From Erythrobacter sp. F6033 (lineage in GTDB: Bacteria; Pseudomonadota; Alphaproteobacteria; Sphingomonadales; Sphingomonadaceae): a stretch of DNA of 64,000 nucleotides. A program made the position numbers and the translations under genes. Within the stretch, counting starts at the first letter, position 1, and every line of letters starts with the position of its first letter. Positions 61,976 through 64,000 of this stretch are shown one piece after another. The notes under the pieces are model-generated. The model had not been told where the DNA came from. It saw only the letters and a program-made list of their open reading frames with translations, and did not search any database. The stretch is from positions 496,001 to 560,000 of the forward strand of contig NZ_JALKAZ010000001.1 in the NCBI RefSeq assembly GCF_023016005.1. The letters run 5' to 3'.

Positions 61976-64000
61976 TGCCGGATAAAACACCTGTGGCTTT
62001 TGCAGAGCTTGTCGCTGCGACCAATTATTCATTCCTGCGCGGGGCATCGCACCCTTCCGATATGGTCGCTCAGGCAATCAACCTTGGGATGAGCGGCATC
62101 GGCATTGCGGATCGCAACAGCGTTGCCGGCGTGGTGCGCGCGCATGTTGCCCTGGGTGATGCTCTGGAGAAATTGCCCGAAACACAGCGATCTGCTTTCG
62201 GCTTTCGCCTGGTGGTTGGATCGCGGCTCTGCTTTGTTGACGAGACGCCCGACATTATCGCCTATCCGACCACGCGCTATGGCTGGGGCCGACTGACACG
62301 CCTGCTTACCCTCGGTAATCTACGAACATCAAAAGGCGGCTGCCTGCTGCAATTGTCCGATCTGCTCGCCCATTGTGAGGACATGGTTTTCATTGCCATG
62401 GCAGAGCCTCGTGATGCCAAGCACAAGGCTGCGCTCGCTGCCTTGCATGGTGCTGCGCCAGACATGCTGTGGCTTGGTGCTACTATGCACCGATCTGGAA
62501 AAGACGAGCGTCGGCTTGCCCAATTGACCGCTCTATCCAGCGATCTGGCTATTCCCCTGCTTGCGACCAATGATGCGCTCTACGCAGAGCCAGAAGACCG
62601 GCAATTGCACGATGTGCTCACCTGCATAAACGAGGGCACAACGATTTCCGAAGCCGGCAAGCGGCTGGCTCCCAATGCTGAGCGGCATTTGAAGGGTCCG
62701 TGGGAAATAGACCGACTATTCAAAGCGGCTCCACAAGCCATCGCTGCCAGCCAAGATATTCTATCGCGGATCACGTTTACGTTCGACGATTTACGGTATG
62801 AATATCCGCATGAGCCAGTGCCCGAAGGTTGGGAGCCACAGGATTGGCTGGAACATCTCGTGATAGAAGCCGCGCGCGAACGCTGGCCCGAAGGCATTCC
62901 GCCGAAAGCAACGGCAATGATGGAGGAGGAGTTCGCCCTCATCCGTAAAGCAAACTATGCCTATTACTTCCTGACAGTCCACGATCTGGTTAGATTTGCA
63001 CGCAGCCAGAAGCCGCCAATTCTATGTCAGGGGCGCGGCTCGGCGGCGAATTCCATCGTTTGCTATCTGCTCAAAGTGACGTCGGTCGATCCAGTCGAGC
63101 ACAATTTGTTATTCTCTCGTTTCATGTCCGAAGAGCGCAAAGAACCGCCAGACATTGATGTAGATTTCGAACATGAGCGACGCGAAGAGGTGATGCAATA
63201 TGTGTATCGCCGGTATGGCCGCGAGCGCGCCGGGATTTGCGCCACTGTGATCCATTACCGCCCGCGCAGCGCTGTGCGCGAAGTTGGCAAGGTGCTTGGC
63301 CTGTCGGAAGATATGACCAACCGTATGGTCAGCACCGTTTGGGGCAGTCATTCCGGCTTGCTTAAAGATACACAGATTGAGGAAAACGGGTTCGATCTCA
63401 GCAACCCCCAGGTCGCGCGCCTTAAGCTGCTAGTCGATCAGATCCTCAAATTTCCGCGCCATCTGTCTCAGCATGTTGGGGGTTATGTGCTGACGCAGGG
63501 ACGGCTCGATGAAATAGTGCCGATTCATAATGCCGCGATGGAGGACCGCACATTTATAGAATGGGACAAGGACGACATTGACGCGCTGGGCCTGATGAAA
63601 GTTGATGTGCTGGCGCTGGGCATGCTCACCTGCATTCAGAAAAGCTTCGACTTGATGCGCAAACACGGCCTTGGCGATTTTGAGCTGGACACAATCCAGC
63701 ATGAAGACAGCGAGGTTTATGACATGCTGTGCGCGGGCGACAGCATCGGTGTGTTTCAGGTCGAAAGCCGTGCGCAGATCAACATGTTACCGCGCATGAA
63801 ACCGAGGGAATTCTATGACCTCGTCATTCAGGTCGCGATTGTTCGTCCCGGCCCTATTGAGGGGGATATGGTTCACCCCTATCTGCGCCGCCGTTCTGGC
63901 GTGGAGGCTGTGAACTATCCTTCTCCCAAACCACCGCACGATCCCGACGAACTGAAAAGCGTATTAGGGCGCACCAAAGGCGTCCCGCTATTTCAGGAAC
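61975..64000 (+). CDS. dnaE2: DnaE2 error-prone DNA polymerase (partial)
   Basis: The first 675 residues of a C-family error-prone polymerase; the gene runs past the window. The PHP domain opens with AATNYSFLRGASHPSDM and GIADRNSVAGVVRAH. The polymerase core shows GRGSAANSIVCYLLKVT, the PDIDVDFEHERREEV motif carrying catalytic Asp residues, HVGGYVLTQG and VDVLALGML. The ATG overlaps the imuB stop (TGATG), and the order imuA-imuB-dnaE2 is the standard SOS mutasome layout. Confidence 0.96.
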   Translation, partial: MPDKTPVAFAELVAATNYSFLRGASHPSDMVAQAINLGMSGIGIADRNSVAGVVRAHVALGDALEKLPETQRSAFGFRLVVGSRLCFVDETPDIIAYPTTRYGWGRLTRLLTLGNLRTSKGGCLLQLSDLLAHCEDMVFIAMAEPRDAKHKAALAALHGAAPDMLWLGATMHRSGKDERRLAQLTALSSDLAIPLLATNDALYAEPEDRQLHDVLTCINEGTTISEAGKRLAPNAERHLKGPWEIDRLFKAAPQAIAASQDILSRITFTFDDLRYEYPHEPVPEGWEPQDWLEHLVIEAARERWPEGIPPKATAMMEEEFALIRKANYAYYFLTVHDLVRFARSQKPPILCQGRGSAANSIVCYLLKVTSVDPVEHNLLFSRFMSEERKEPPDIDVDFEHERREEVMQYVYRRYGRERAGICATVIHYRPRSAVREVGKVLGLSEDMTNRMVSTVWGSHSGLLKDTQIEENGFDLSNPQVARLKLLVDQILKFPRHLSQHVGGYVLTQGRLDEIVPIHNAAMEDRTFIEWDKDDIDALGLMKVDVLALGMLTCIQKSFDLMRKHGLGDFELDTIQHEDSEVYDMLCAGDSIGVFQVESRAQINMLPRMKPREFYDLVIQVAIVRPGPIEGDMVHPYLRRRSGVEAVNYPSPKPPHDPDELKSVLGRTKGVPLFQE

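Noticed and set aside
1..64000. tRNA or rRNA genes, CRISPR arrays, riboswitches
   Set aside because: I looked for T-loop motifs, regularly spaced repeats and conserved leader hairpins and saw none convincing; the dispersed repeat is irregularly spaced and so is not a CRISPR.

Overview
The window reads as chromosomal DNA of an alphaproteobacterium of the order Sphingomonadales, most likely near Erythrobacter (family Erythrobacteraceae). The basis is the gene content: an imuA-imuB-dnaE2 mutagenesis cassette behind a GAAC-N7-GAAC LexA box, a cco/fix cbb3-oxidase operon with FNR/FixK-type boxes, a virB3-to-virB11 cluster without virB5 or virB7, a DUF6961 small protein, Sphingomonadales-style TonB receptors, and a degenerate repeat scattered through the intergenic DNA. 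This assignment is inference; no rRNA or tRNA gene is present to anchor it.

Layout. 0-7 kb is a loose accessory stretch: a MerR metal-type regulator, an exported glycoside-hydrolase-like protein, a short-chain dehydrogenase, an SRAP (YedK-type) protein with a small partner, and a 494-residue protein I do not recognise. 7.1-7.7 kb holds a VirB2/TrbC pilin gene followed by a decayed tandem copy. 7.9-13.5 kb (minus strand) is a translationally coupled, exported YD/RHS polymorphic-toxin-like operon with a candidate immunity gene at its end. 14-20 kb holds a MarR-like regulator divergent from a DUF1800-DUF1501 pair, then a large serine recombinase. 20.4-22 kb holds small secreted proteins (lipoprotein, SNase-like, Excalibur) and DUF6961. 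22-29.4 kb (minus) is virB3-virB4-virB6-virB8-virB9-virB10-virB11, nearly all with start-stop overlaps. A frameshifted IS6-type element lies just upstream of virB3.

30.5-38.3 kb resembles a substrate-specific catabolic locus: membrane PQQ dehydrogenase, short-chain dehydrogenase, membrane-anchored two-domain VOC protein, TonB receptor and TetR regulator. 38.7-47.1 kb is a FecI-FecR-FecA-type signalling and uptake system with an exported M16 peptidase. 47.4-59.4 kb is a microaerobic respiration region: DUF2189 and OmpW, a Crp/FNR regulator lacking N-terminal cysteines, ccoN-ccoO-ccoQ-ccoP-ccoG-ccoH-ccoI-ccoS, a coupled 72-residue Cys-rich exported protein, and hemN. Four FNR/FixK-like boxes tie these together. 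59.7 kb to the end is the SOS mutasome imuA-imuB-dnaE2, with dnaE2 running off the window.

The least explained parts are the RHS tip plus its putative immunity gene, the 72-residue Cys/His-rich protein ending the cco operon, the 494-residue orphan, the VirB2 pair placed 15-22 kb from the rest of the secretion genes, and the dispersed intergenic repeat family.
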